From Meloidogyne chitwoodi (lineage: Eukaryota; Nematoda; Chromadorea; Rhabditida; Meloidogynidae): a stretch of DNA of 64,000 bases. The translations under genes and the position numbers were made by a program. Location: contig JACZZP010000010.1 of assembly GCA_015183035.1 (NCBI GenBank), positions 1,054,001-1,118,000 of the forward strand. Reading direction: 5' to 3'. The notes below the pieces were generated by a model that was not told the DNA's origin, did no database searches, and was given only the letters and a program-made list of their open reading frames with translations. Of the stretch, positions 54,801 to 64,000 are shown piece by piece (positions within the stretch are counted from its first letter, which is position 1; each line of letters begins with the position of its first letter).

Positions 54801-55130
54801 ATGCGCGAATAATTAAAGCAAAAAAGGAGAAATTTGAAAACAAAATTTAAAATAAACTTTAAAAGGAAAAAAGAATTGAGAATAATAAATGGTTATTATA
54901 TAAATAAATATATTTATTTAATTAATTAATTATTAAAAATAAATTTTTAATAAATAAATAATTACTAAAATTAAAAGTCAACTAAAAAAGGAAAAAATAT
55001 TTTAAAAAAGAAAGTCTAATTTTTTAAATAATTTATTAATAAAATTTTGTTACTTTTAATTGGAAAAAATCCAATAATTTATTAATATTTTTATTAAAAA
55101 ATAAAAATTAATCTACCCACCTTGTAACAT
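40079..55130 (-). CDS. vab-3: PAX6/vab-3 transcription factor, paired-domain isoform
   Basis: A developmental regulator of head and sense-organ fate. The paired domain (about 46840-47365) reads [20 protein letters not shown], then [44 protein letters not shown] and [12 protein letters not shown]. The linker exon is 44819-45021. The homeodomain (about 41040-41420) reads [20 protein letters not shown], then [20 protein letters not shown] and [18 protein letters not shown], with Ser50 of the Pax homeodomain. The C-terminus is Ser/Thr/Asn-rich and ends SNYNWTTQ. Before the paired domain lie two Q/N/S-rich exons (48158-48391, 48428-48766). The proposed first coding exon is tiny (55121-55130, MLQ plus one base, donor GTGGGT), matching the required phase but 6.35 kb away, so it is the weakest part. 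Confidence 0.82.
41994..42295. mobile_element. Foldback MITE in PAX6 intron
   Basis: Roughly 100-bp arms are inverted copies. The left arm has TTTGCATTATTTGTATGCAC and AACTAAATAGTGCCACTCAT; the right arm reads the same in reverse complement with a few changes. There is a short unique centre and no ORF. The intron separates the mab-18-type first exon from the homeodomain exon. Target duplication unclear. Confidence 0.75.
42900..44818. promoter_or_regulatory. Candidate internal promoter region of PAX6
   Basis: A 1.9-kb intron of the long transcript and the upstream DNA of the short-isoform first exon. Mostly A/T, but mixed-sequence islands stand out at 43060-43145, 43660-43720 and 44500-44560. 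No ORF, repeat or RNA gene seen. Confidence 0.4.
45041..46340. repeat. 130 perfect copies of a 10-bp satellite
   Basis: ATATAATTAA is repeated without a visible change for 1300 bp, exactly 130 units as printed. It fills most of the intron (45022-46606) between the paired-domain exon and the linker exon. True length may differ if the assembly collapsed or ended reads here. Confidence 0.95.
46441..46478. other. Perfect short hairpin in PAX6 intron
   Basis: AGAGGGAAGGGAACA pairs with TGTTCCTTTCCCTCT, 15 bp with one G-T pair, around an 8-nt pyrimidine-rich loop. It is much more GC-rich than its surroundings. It is too short alone to call a miRNA precursor. Confidence 0.5.
50769..51207. mobile_element. 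Foldback MITE, 8-bp target duplication (second copy of family)
   Basis: The arms begin GG(A/C)AATCCTTCGGAATTG and are inverted copies over roughly 150 bp each. Flanked by AAAATTAG at 50761-50768 and 51208-51215. It shares the inner motif GATCACGAATCTGA with the element at 3743-4174 and has nearly the same length (439 versus 432 bp). Confidence 0.85.
53504..53729. mobile_element. MULE-like MITE with 9-bp target duplication
   Basis: The 226-bp element is flanked by GAATTATAT at 53495-53503 and 53730-53738. Both ends place CATTTCAGTACC or CACTTCAGTACC at the same distance from the duplication. The end sequence GGGYCAYTTCAGTACC resembles the autonomous MULE end (GTCATTTCACCGACG). No ORF. Confidence 0.7.
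54691..54759. repeat. TAATAATA microsatellite
   Basis: A run of TAATATAA/TAATAATA units that turns into its own inverse (ATTATTATTATATT), so it can fold back. Confidence 0.8.
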
Positions 55131-56629
55131 CAGTCTAATTATTTAATTTTATTAAATTTTAATTTTATTTTAATAAATCTTCTTTTTATTAAAATTAATA
55201 ATTATTTAAATATAATATTAAAAATAATTCTAAGATTAAATAAAATCTAAAAAAAAAGAATAAATTAGAATAAAGGTATTTTATTTAAATGAAAATATTT
55301 TTTAAATTATGTGATTTTATAATAATTCAAAAATTACTTATATATTCTAATTAAAGAAAAAATTTGGAAAAAAATAAAAAAAATATTATTAGTAATATTT
55401 AATTATTAAAATTATTTGTTCTACCAACATACCTCAATTCTTTATTTTCCTCAAGAAGCAATTTGTTGGGCGGAGGAAGGAAAAGATTACCTACAGTAAG
55501 TCAAAATAAAACAAAATCCATCAACAACAAAAAAAGACTTTTCTCTCTTGAAATCCATAAAATAAACAAACAATGAAAAAGGAAATAGACAAAATATTTA
55601 TTGAGAGAAATTTATGGCCAAATTTTTATTCTGTAAATTGTTTAATAGAGTATTTAATTAAATAAACTTTATTTAAACAAAATGAATATAATTATAAATT
55701 ATATTATTAATTAATTAATAGATACTTATTTAATATAAAACAATTAAAAATATTTTTTATAAAATTTTATTAAATATTTTAATTGAAAATTAAATAATTT
55801 TTAAATATAAATATATGTATTAGATACTCTAATGACAATTTTTAGTTTCTCCCTTATAATTTCCATTAAGCACTCTATGCACCTGGATTCTTTGGGTCCG
55901 CGTTAAAAAAAAAAGGTATTCGCGAGCATTAAAAGGACTACAACAGAATGTTGGAGTTTGTCCTGAGTGGATTATATGTGTGTTTTACGCTTCACAAGAT
56001 TTACTATATTTTATCTCTAATTCCACTCTCGGATGACAGCAAAATAATAAGAACAAAGCATGTCCTTCTGTTTGACATTTAGAAATTGACGGGGAATAAA
56101 GGTATGTGCATGTGCACTTTGTTCATCCACAAAATGACAAAATTACTCTGACCACCCACCATATCCAATGAAATGCAAAATAATCCATTAAGTAAATTAA
56201 AGGTAAAGAATTATTTTACAAAATTTTTATTTAAATTTAAAAAACCAAAATAATTAATATTTTTATTCAAAATTTTAAAACAAATTATTTCTAACTTCTT
56301 TATTTAATTATTTAAAAAAGATAAAATTGTCATTGTAAACAATAATAAAAATATTATTAAACTTTAATAAATAATAATAATAAAGCATAAATTTAAAATA
56401 AAAACTTAAAATATAAGTAAGTGAAAATAATCCATTGGATTATAATTATTGAAAATATTTATAATAAATAAAATTATCCAATTACTCATATTAATATTTA
56501 AATTCAAATGATCATCTAAAGGAAAATAAATTAAACAAAATATAAAAAAAATGTTCTAAATTTCAGATTCAAAAAATGGCAATTTATTATATAATTTAAC
56601 ATTTTTGTTTCATTTTTTCTAACAAAATA
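55131..56629. other. Intergenic region with possible PAX6 5' UTR exon
   Basis: On the minus strand, GAATTGAG followed by GTATGTTGG at about 55425-55440 is a strong splice donor, and TTAATTAG just before ATG 55130 is an acceptor, so an upstream untranslated exon is possible. A mixed-sequence island at 55860-56180 stands out from the A/T background; no ORF in it. Confidence 0.4.
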
Positions 56630-59600
56630 TCAAAAGAAACGTTGTACAGGTGGAGCTACTGGAGAAAAGGGACGAGATCTCTTTGCAGCCATAGATGTAT
56701 TATTATTATATGGATCGTAGAGGGACAAAAATTCAGAAACATTTCGAGCAGCAGAGGAGGTAGAAGAATTAGAAAATAATTGTTCTCCTCCAAGATTATT
56801 TAACAAAGTTGAAGAATTAGATTGATAACGATCAATTCCACGAGATCCAGAAGCAAAGGGACCACTCGAATCAAATTGAGAAAAAGAGCTCTAATAAAAA
56901 GATAAAATAAAAAATAAAGAATTGAAATTAGAATTTAATAATATAATTATAAAATGGTAAATACCTGAACGGGTGATAAAGAATAAAAATTTTGAGTCGA
57001 ACGTAATTCTGTTTCAAACGATCGATCGTCTAAAATAGTGCCACCACGTACAAACGGAATGTTAAAATCAGATGTGTGTTCGTCATACATCGGAAAAAAT
57101 TAAAATAAATAATGCTTATTTTTTATAATTTTTTGTTGGAAAATATTGAATCAAAAATTTAGTTAACCAGGTGAGATAATAATAGAAATTTTACCAAATC
57201 ATTAAGTTGTTGTTCACGTTGACTCTTTTCGGTATTTTGTAAATTTATTTTCCACAAATCTAACATTCTGTGATTTTTATCATCAAAAACCATTGAACGC
57301 TTTCCAAGTAAAGAATTATTCGAAAGAGATGAAGATAAATATTGCTGTTGACTTCTGTTGTCTAAATGTGAAAAATTGTCACTTTGTTGCTGTTGACGTA
57401 AAGAGTTAATCATATCGCTTTCTCTATTGTATAAATCGGTTGAGGAAACTATTCGTGGAGTCCAACCTGGCAGTACTCCAGGCGTGGTGCGAACAACAGG
57501 ACGAGTCGAATACTGAATTATAAAATTAAATTACTTAAATATTTTAACTCTTTTTTAAGTTCTAACCGACTGATATGCCCTATATCCACTCAATTGTTTT
57601 CCACGTCTAAATGAAGGTCCAGCTGAGCGCGGTCGATGGACTGGTATTTGTTCCAAAGTTGATTTATGATGAGTAGAACTTTTGAAATTTCTTGAAGATT
57701 TCGAAAATGGTCGACTAACACGGCTAACGCCATTTGAGCGTATAAGTTTCCCCTCCATGTCTTCTTGCTCTTGTTTATCCATAGCTAATTTTAGGGCTCT
57801 CTCTATTGCTTGTTGTTTCCTCTCAACAAATTCTTTAGTTGGAAGTAATGAATTAAACTAAAAGAACATATCAGAAAAAGCTTTAGAGGGATAAACCTTA
57901 AAAATGACTTACGTTACGATGCATAATTCGAAGCCATTCACGAAATTCTTGCTCCTCAATTTTAAACTGACTTGCTGTTTTAAAAAGATTGTTTATTGTA
58001 ATAGTTCCAAAGGAGTTGAAATGTAAAACCAATTCTTTCTTTTTTTCTTCATTTGTATTATTATTATTTGATATATCATCATTATCTTTTTCCTCTTTTA
58101 TTTCCATCAATTCAACGCGTTTGACTTGGTCAATCTAAAATTTATAAACAATTAAATAAAGGTGTAAACATAATTTTACTATAAAAGCCCCCATAAGTCA
58201 CAGACTACAAATGGACAAACAAACAATTTCCTCCATCGCATCAAGTTTTATATATAGGATTTAATTAGGAAATAATTTAGTTAAAAAATGACAATCAAAT
58301 TATGTATTTTTATATCTCATCCTATTAGCAAAAGAGTAAGAAATATTCAAATAATTAAAAAGAAAAACACAAACTCGAAATTGCTTAGTAGGTCCAATTT
58401 TCATACGAACAAAACAACCATTCATTGTACTATCCAAAAATTCAATTTGATCATAAAGTATAGAAAGCTTTTTTAAACGTTGATGAGTTAACAGACAACC
58501 ATCTAAATCACTTGCTGTTTGCACTGGCATCTTTTTTTGTTTTTCATTAAGTGAACTTGCATCCTTTTCATTGACCATCACTTCTGCTTCAGTTAAAGTT
58601 AATTGAAGTAAAGCAGCTTTATTGGAGATTTGATCCAAAGTTGGAATTTCTTCATTCTACAAAAAAAAAGTAATTTAAATAATTATAAATTACCCAAAAA
58701 TTCATGTCTTCAATCCAAACTCTAAATCCTTCTTCGGTAACAATGGAAAAGTCATCTCGGAGCCAATTCAAATTGTATTTTCCATAGTAAGGAAGTACAA
58801 TTTGAAAATCAACAAAACCAATATTTCGAAGTTTATAATTTTTTTCACTTCGAACACAATTCATAATAGGGCAAATATGATATTGACAATTTGACGGCTA
58901 GAAATTTGAAATTTTGATTCAAATAATTTTAAATGTTTACTTTATCTCTTCGAATAGCCTGAATACAAACAAAACATCCTTTGACTGTGGAACGAAAACG
59001 CTCAAAATCCATCTTAGCTAAATTTCGAAGTGTATCAATACCAAGCGTAATTTTTTCTAAAGATAAATATTTACAAATAGAAAATAAAATAACCTAAATT
59101 TCCTTTTTTAATTTTGATTTTACTGGGCGAAATTGGAATCTTGTTCTGACGCACAGGATTTTCCTTTATTTTTTGCAAGGTTGAAAATAAATCCGTCTCC
59201 TTTTGCTTAATAAATTCAATAGCTGGAAGTATACCATCCTAAAAATATTTTTTTAATTTATTGAATAATTTAAAAATATACTTTGGCCTCAACATAAGCG
59301 AACCAGCGACGAATATCGGTATCATTGACCTCCTCATCGAAAATATTTTCGATTTCAAAATCACCAAAATTAACAAGTCTAAAACGTCTATTAAACCAAA
59401 AATGTTGAAAACTCATAGGCTCAAAAACATTTTCAATTTGATCAAACTGAAAAAAATTTTATACTATCAAATTTTTTAATATTTTTACAAAAAGCAAATC
59501 CTTGAATTGTTCTGCAATCCCTGGTACATGCACTCGAACAAAACAACCAATCACAGCCTTATGGAAAGAGTCAGTTGCTGCCTCGCTAAGAACATTCAAT

Positions 59601-60205
59601 CTAGTTTTTGTCAAAACTATTTTCTTCAGTTCCTCAGTCATATTAAATCTTTCAGCCTCAATGACATTAGCTTCTGATGTTGTCTCCAGAGAATAAATTT
59701 CATTGTCAATAGCAATATCTTGGTGACTCAGTGTATCGATACTTTCTTGCCCGGTGGTATCACAAGACTAGATTAAATAAATTTACCAATGATTAAGAGG
59801 TTGGTTTTTAGGTGGTAAAACCCTTGAAATAGTGATTGAATATAATTAAAAGATAGTTTAAATTATTTTAAAATGATTTAAACCTCATCTATTAAATCAA
59901 CCGGCTGATTCTTTCCTTCATCATCAGATAAGTCAATTATCTCAGTTTTAATCTGTGGAGTTTTAATCTGTCGCACTTTATTTTTACGAGCTGGATTTCC
60001 ATTAGACTCATTCTTTTTGTCAACATCGGATAACACAAAGACTGGAGGCCCAAACATTTCGTCAAACCATTCATTCGGTGGAAGGCTGAAACAGATTGCA
60101 TTTAAAAAAATAAACATAAAAAAACCTGACATCAATTACCCCATCAGCTCCTAAATTTGTTCTCAAATCATTAGAAGTATTGTTCTCTAATTGTCCAGAA
60201 ATCAT
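56630..60205 (-). CDS. Protein with three tandem Plus3-like (RTF1) domains
   Basis: Start MISGQLENNTSNDLRTNLGA, 7 bases after a TTTTCAG acceptor (trans-splice-like). The N-terminal acidic linker has IIDLSDDEGKNQPVDL. Three repeats of the Plus3 plan follow: LTKTRLNVLSEAAT, then GCFVRVHV, then FWFNRRFRLVNFGDFEI and DTDIRRWFAYV; LGIDTLRNLAKMDF, GCFVCIQAI and GFRVWIEDMNFW with IPTLDQISNK; LLTHQRLKKLSILYDQIEF, NGCFVRMKIGPTKQF and EEQEFREWLRIMHRN. The IPTLDQISNK piece matches the helix after the RTF1 Plus3 domain. A Gln/Ser-rich C-terminal half (SRPFSPVAPPVQRFF end) follows. RTF1 is a Paf1-complex subunit that binds Spt5; standard RTF1 has a single Plus3, so this is probably a paralogue, not rtfo-1 itself. 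About 14 exons. Confidence 0.7.
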
Positions 60206-60435
60206 TTTAACACTGAAAAGATTAAATATTTTCCTTATTTATAAGTCTCTTAAAGTATTTAAAACTCATTAGATGCATGCTTACATAACCAAATTCAAAT
60301 ACCATTGTCATTAAACTTCAAAAATGAAAGTGATAAAATAACTTATGGAAATAAAATTATGATTAAACAATATTTATAATAATAAAATCAAGTGTTTATA
60401 AGAGTTAATTGTGTGAGAAATATACTAGAGTTAAT

Positions 60436-62255
60436 TTAATTTTTAATTCGTTGTTGCTTATCCAATATGAGCGAGACAGCCTCAAAAAGATCATCAACAA
60501 TTAGTTCTGGAGTGATAGTGGGATGCTTCTCCCATTCTGCTCTAAAATAAAATCAATCAATTAATAATTAGTTTAAATTTGTTTTATGTAATTAGCTTAA
60601 AATCATGCTTTTAATTTTCCAAAGTGTACATGCGTTTAAGTTTTTTTATTATTAATGTTAATATTATATAAAAAATAACCTCCATTTTCCCGTCCGAACT
60701 TGAATCGCCCTAATCCCAACTTTTTGAGCTCCATCAACATCACCGGAGATGTCATCACCTATCATGACAACCTGCAAAAATTATTTAAAAGAATTATCTT
60801 TTCAGATACCTGTTCTTTGGTTAAACCAAGATCATCAACTGCAGACATAAAAAAAGCTTCTTCGGGTTTTCCAAATACAAGATGCTCACAACATCTACCT
60901 GCATCTTCAACAGCAAATTTTAGAGCTGCAGCATAAGCCCCTGTATCTAAACATGGACCTTGGTCTGCTCGATGATAAAATTTTCCATTCCCTAACGAAA
61001 TCAAAAGTGGATTCGAGGAAGCATGCAAAACACGGAATGCCTTGTTCATATTCATAAAATCCAAGTCTGATTCTGCATCAGCAAGAACAACACAATGACG
61101 GCCATTCGATATGTCAGAAGAGCTAATGCAGGCAGAAAATTCAGGCAAAACATCTAAAAAAATTTCCAAAATTACAAAAATTTAGAGAACAAATTTTGGT
61201 ACTTCTCCAGTTCTTGTCCCCTTTTTTCCTTTATTTTATTTTCCTTTTTTCCCAAATTTTCCGTTTTTGTCGTTTTTGCTTCTGACAAGTTAGGATGATT
61301 AAAAAAATTTTTTAAATCAATACACAAGGATAAAAAATGAAACATGGTTCCAAAAATTGAAAAATACATTTGAAATATCACCAAAGCGTTTCCGTCATAA
61401 AAACTCGGGTAAATAAGTATGGTAAGTGTTATAATTGTTGCCGGCTTGCGGACTTTCATAATATTGATAAAAATGAAAATATGACGCTTCAGTTTTTAGA
61501 ATTATTATATACCAAAAATTAATCAACTAACTTGCCAGAAGCAAAAACAGGGAAAATTTGTGAAATAATGGGAGTTAAAAAAAAGAAAAAAGGAGGGACA
61601 AGAATCGAAAAATTACCCAAATTTTTTTTTGAATAACTATAAAAAATATATTAACTGTTATGAACAAGCAGATGAGCTGCCAATCCATGCTTTGCGACAT
61701 ATGTTGCGGCAATAGGTGCAGGTGTAAAAATATGCTCAGGTTGAATAGTATGAAATCCAAGTTTTTGAAGCATCTTACATATTCCTTCACGTGTAGATGT
61801 ACTTTCATTACTCACAAAGCGAACCTTGGATTCATTATACAGTCTAACAATAAGATAAAAGAAAATAAATTGATATATACGCAGTAGTGTACCGAGAAAC
61901 ATGTCTCCAAACATCTAGAACCCTATAGGAGGGCCGAAATAACCTAATCTACAAATTATTTTTCGCTCCAAAAATCAGCTCGACCCTTCTGACCTTTAAA
62001 TTTCAGGGGCTTATACATATCTCGGTTTGGATACATTTCTGCATCATGAGGGTACTACCGGACCAAGATTTTTTAAGAGCGTACATCTTAGTAAATAAAT
62101 ATAGATATATCATTATATACATAGAAAATAAGTAAAAAATGCCTGTTAACAGCTTCAATGGATCCATTGATGGAACTCCCGCCGCTATTATATAAAACAC
62201 CTGTGATATCAACTAAAAATCCTTGAATAGATTCGTATAAGTTTCCTTCGACCAT
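60436..62255 (-). CDS. LHPP-type HAD phosphatase
   Basis: Phospholysine/phosphohistidine inorganic pyrophosphate phosphatase family, HAD superfamily, cytosolic. Motif I is FLVDITGVLYNSGG (nucleophile Asp). Motif II is VRFVSNES. The cap region reads ICKMLQKLGFHTIQPEHIFT and APIAATYVAKHGLAAHLLVH. Then come CVVLADAESDLDFMNMNKAF, LLISLGNGKFYHRADQGPCL, motif III VFGKPEEAFF and motif IV VMIGDDISGDVDGAQKVGIR with RAIQVRTGKWR. It ends LDKQQRIKN. The match to LHPP is end-to-end. The first intron appears to use a GC donor (AACAG followed by GCATTT). A long intron of about 0.5 kb separates LLVHN from the NVLPEFS exon and holds an unrelated open frame. Confidence 0.9.
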
Positions 62256-62813
62256 AAATATTAGCGTAAACAATAAATTGAAATATAAAAAATTTGTTGA
62301 GCTTTCAAAATTTGTTTTGCGAAAAAAGTAATGAGAAATATAAAAGATTGGCAGGATTACGGATTTCCAATAAAATCCTGTCGGATTGACCTGATTTTTA
62401 AATCCAATCCAGTTACGCGGTGGGACTATTCCGTGCCGCCGTTTCCATGCCACCGATATCGTGCCTCTTAAAGAAGAGAATGTCATTTATAAAATATTAT
62501 CGTCATAATAAATCCTCATCATTCACCTCCTCATTGTGGATTAAACGTTCTATCGATTTAAATTCTTAACACCAGCTTCTCATATAAGGAACATTGTAAA
62601 ATATTTTCTTTTGGATTTAAATCCTTAAACGAATTAATTCTTAAAATCTGATATCATCTTAATGAAATTATAAACTCAAAATCCTGTAAACAATAGTTAA
62701 AATTAAATTACCTATTCTTTAATTCTTCATTTTAGAAACTTAAGTATGCTTTTATCAAAATAAACATTTTCTCATCTTTTAATAATTTTAGCCATATTAA
62801 ATTACTAATTTTA
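62256..62813. promoter_or_regulatory. Divergent promoter region of LHPP and DOK-like genes
   Basis: Between divergently transcribed genes. It holds a GC-rich 14-bp phased motif (62431-62467, units like TTCCGTGCCGCCG, TTCCATGCCACCG, TATCGTGCC). The DOK-like ATG is preceded by ATAATTTTAG, an acceptor-like site. Confidence 0.5.
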
Positions 62814-64000
62814 ATGGCTTCTGCTTTTCCTACACTTTCACCAACTGCATCTACAATTAGGAAAACATTCTTTGATACAGCTAGTGTTGGGATAATTTCG
62901 GGAAGTGCAATTTTTGCAGTTTACCCTGTCACAGAAGTTTTTAAATTTTTTTACATTTTTATTTAGTTAAAATTTGTAAATTTTTGTCTGATAAAATTCT
63001 TTTTCTCAAGAGAAAAGGCAGGGCTCGAAATTTTCATGTTTCTATACATATGACTATGTTTGAAGTACACAAAACACAAAAGGATGCCCGCAACAAGAAA
63101 TCTCCAAAATATTTGGTTAACATAAATTTTTTTATTGGTACTATTAAAGATGACTGGCCTTTTTTTCGGACAATTTTTATTTATATTTTTCATTATTTAA
63201 ATTTGTGAAATCAAATTAAAAAAACATCTCCAAATTGTCTTTCCCAAATAAATTCATGCATACTTAAACTAGCAAGCCATTCTTGAAACTCTTCTTCTGG
63301 TAAGCTTATTTTGTTGTATAATTGTACTAAAGTAAAATTTTAAGAGTTTGAATCATTTTATCAAATATTTATTTATAAATATCTAAATGACTAGGTCAGA
63401 AACATTTATGCATATTTGTTAAGCAATATACACTCTTATGGTCGTAGGGCAAACATCAAATAACATACTATAATTAATATAAATGTGAATAAAAATTATC
63501 CGCAAAAAAGGCCAGCCCATCTATTAGTACCTTTTTATCTAGCTGCAATTTTATTATGTAGTTTATTTTAATTTTCTTCAATCCTTAATAGGTCGATTTT
63601 GGTGATGTATTTAATGTTTCTGTCCAAAATGAGCCAGTGCAAATTAAGGACGATTGCATTTGTTTGATGGATCCAAGCAGCTCGTTTTTTTTTCGGCCAA
63701 CAGATTCTGAATATGATTTACAAGCCTGGTTCGATTGGATTCTTGAGAGAACGAGGGAATGTCGTAGCACTAAATTACTCAGGCCTGTGTTTCATGAGGA
63801 ATTTTTTGAGGTTTTATTATTTTTTTTATTTCTTAATTAAAATCGTTAAATTGTTAATTAAAATAACTTGATTTTTTCGTGAAGGCCGCTTGGGATGTAC
63901 AAATTGTTTGTAAACCAAAACTTCGTCGTGACTATTCAAAAAAGTTACAACCAGAAATTAAAAATGATGATTTGGCTGAAAAAAGACCTCAACTTTTGGG
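62814..64000 (+). CDS. DOK-like PH/PTB adaptor protein (3' end outside window)
   Basis: Starts MASAFPTLSPTASTIRKTFF. The PH domain is spread over exons: KRKGRARNFHVSIHMTMFEV, HKTQKDARNKKSPKYL, joined by an intron (63117-63591) to VDFGDVFNVSVQNEPVQIKD, then FRPTDSEYDLQAWFDWILER, the PH C-terminal helix. The next exon opens AAWDVQIVCKPKLRRDYSKK, consistent with the start of an IRS-type PTB domain as in DOK and IRS adaptors, which dock on activated receptor tyrosine kinases. The join between exon 1 and the exon at about 62968 is not resolved in phase. The frame is open at the right edge. Confidence 0.65.
63211..63326 (-). pseudogene. Orphan terminal exon resembling the end of a Plus3 domain
   Basis: Minus strand inside the DOK-like intron. 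A TTTACTTTAG acceptor leads to QLYNKISLPEEEFQEWLASL, then SMHEFIWERQFGDVFLI and a stop. The EEEFQEWL piece resembles EEQEFREWL in the Plus3 protein at 56630-60205. There is no matching upstream exon nearby, so it is probably a relic, or a nested exon I cannot connect. Confidence 0.3.

Larger units (their letters stand above)
48767..55120. other. Long AT-rich region, probable first intron of PAX6
   Basis: 6.35 kb with no supported coding frame. Mixed-sequence islands at 49310-50050 and 52600-52650 could be regulatory. It contains foldback elements at 50769-51207 and 53504-53729 and a microsatellite at 54691-54759. A Lys/Phe-rich frame at 50051-50278 has no codon or splice support. If the 55121 exon is wrong, part of this stretch is upstream promoter instead. 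Confidence 0.5.

Noticed and set aside
61870..62060. Possible inverted repeat in the LHPP intron (ACCGAGA / TCTCGGT)
   Set aside because: Only 7 bp are clearly inverted; not enough to call an element.

Overview
The window looks like nuclear DNA from a clade IV plant-parasitic nematode, probably a root-knot nematode (Meloidogyne-like). This is inference. The non-coding DNA is extremely AT-rich. Most introns are 40-60 nt, with GT starts and TTTTAG or TTTAAG ends. Several genes have an acceptor-like AG just upstream of the first ATG, as expected for spliced-leader trans-splicing. Nematode-specific families are present (a cuticle collagen, a DB-module secreted protein). Gene models below were built by hand by joining exons whose reading frames agree across splice sites; each CDS span runs from start to stop and includes introns.

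Layout. 1-2574 (-): unrecognised Lys-rich protein, cut by the window edge. 2701-3001: 59-bp tandem repeat. 3589-6633 (+): JNK-type MAP kinase. 7040-8937 (+): DCAF13/Sof1 WD40 protein. 9803-10735 (+): DB-module secreted protein. 11279-12918 (-): orphan single-pass membrane protein. 13353-17334 (-): two tandem SLC7-type amino-acid transporter genes that share a 302-bp identical block. 18589-20328 (-): arrestin-domain protein. 22007-23568 (+): cuticle collagen. 23856-24758 (+): GC-richer tetraspan protein. 25217-27597: complete MULE transposon with 164-bp inverted repeats and an intact FLYWCH/MULE transposase. 27750-30711 (+): divergent DEAD-box helicase. 31329-35146 (-): ubiquitin-specific protease, divergent from a CELF/Bruno RNA-binding protein at 35733-38098 (+). 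38409-39674 (-): sideroflexin.

From 40079 to about 55130 (-) lies a PAX6/vab-3 gene. It has a paired domain, a homeodomain, a long Q/N/S-rich N-terminal extension and a second internal start that makes a homeodomain-only (mab-18-like) product. One intron holds 130 perfect copies of a 10-bp satellite, and other introns hold small foldback elements. 56630-60205 (-): a protein with three tandem Plus3-like (RTF1) domains. 60436-62255 (-): LHPP-type HAD phosphatase. 62814-64000 (+): start of a DOK-like PH/PTB adaptor that runs off the right edge.

The genes are mostly unrelated housekeeping, signalling and developmental genes. The accessory interest is in transposons. The autonomous MULE has ends made of a phased 14-15-bp degenerate unit, and similar phased arrays occur without a transposase at three other places in the window. 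A separate pair of 432-439-bp foldback MITEs with 8-bp target duplications sits in introns of the JNK and PAX6 genes.
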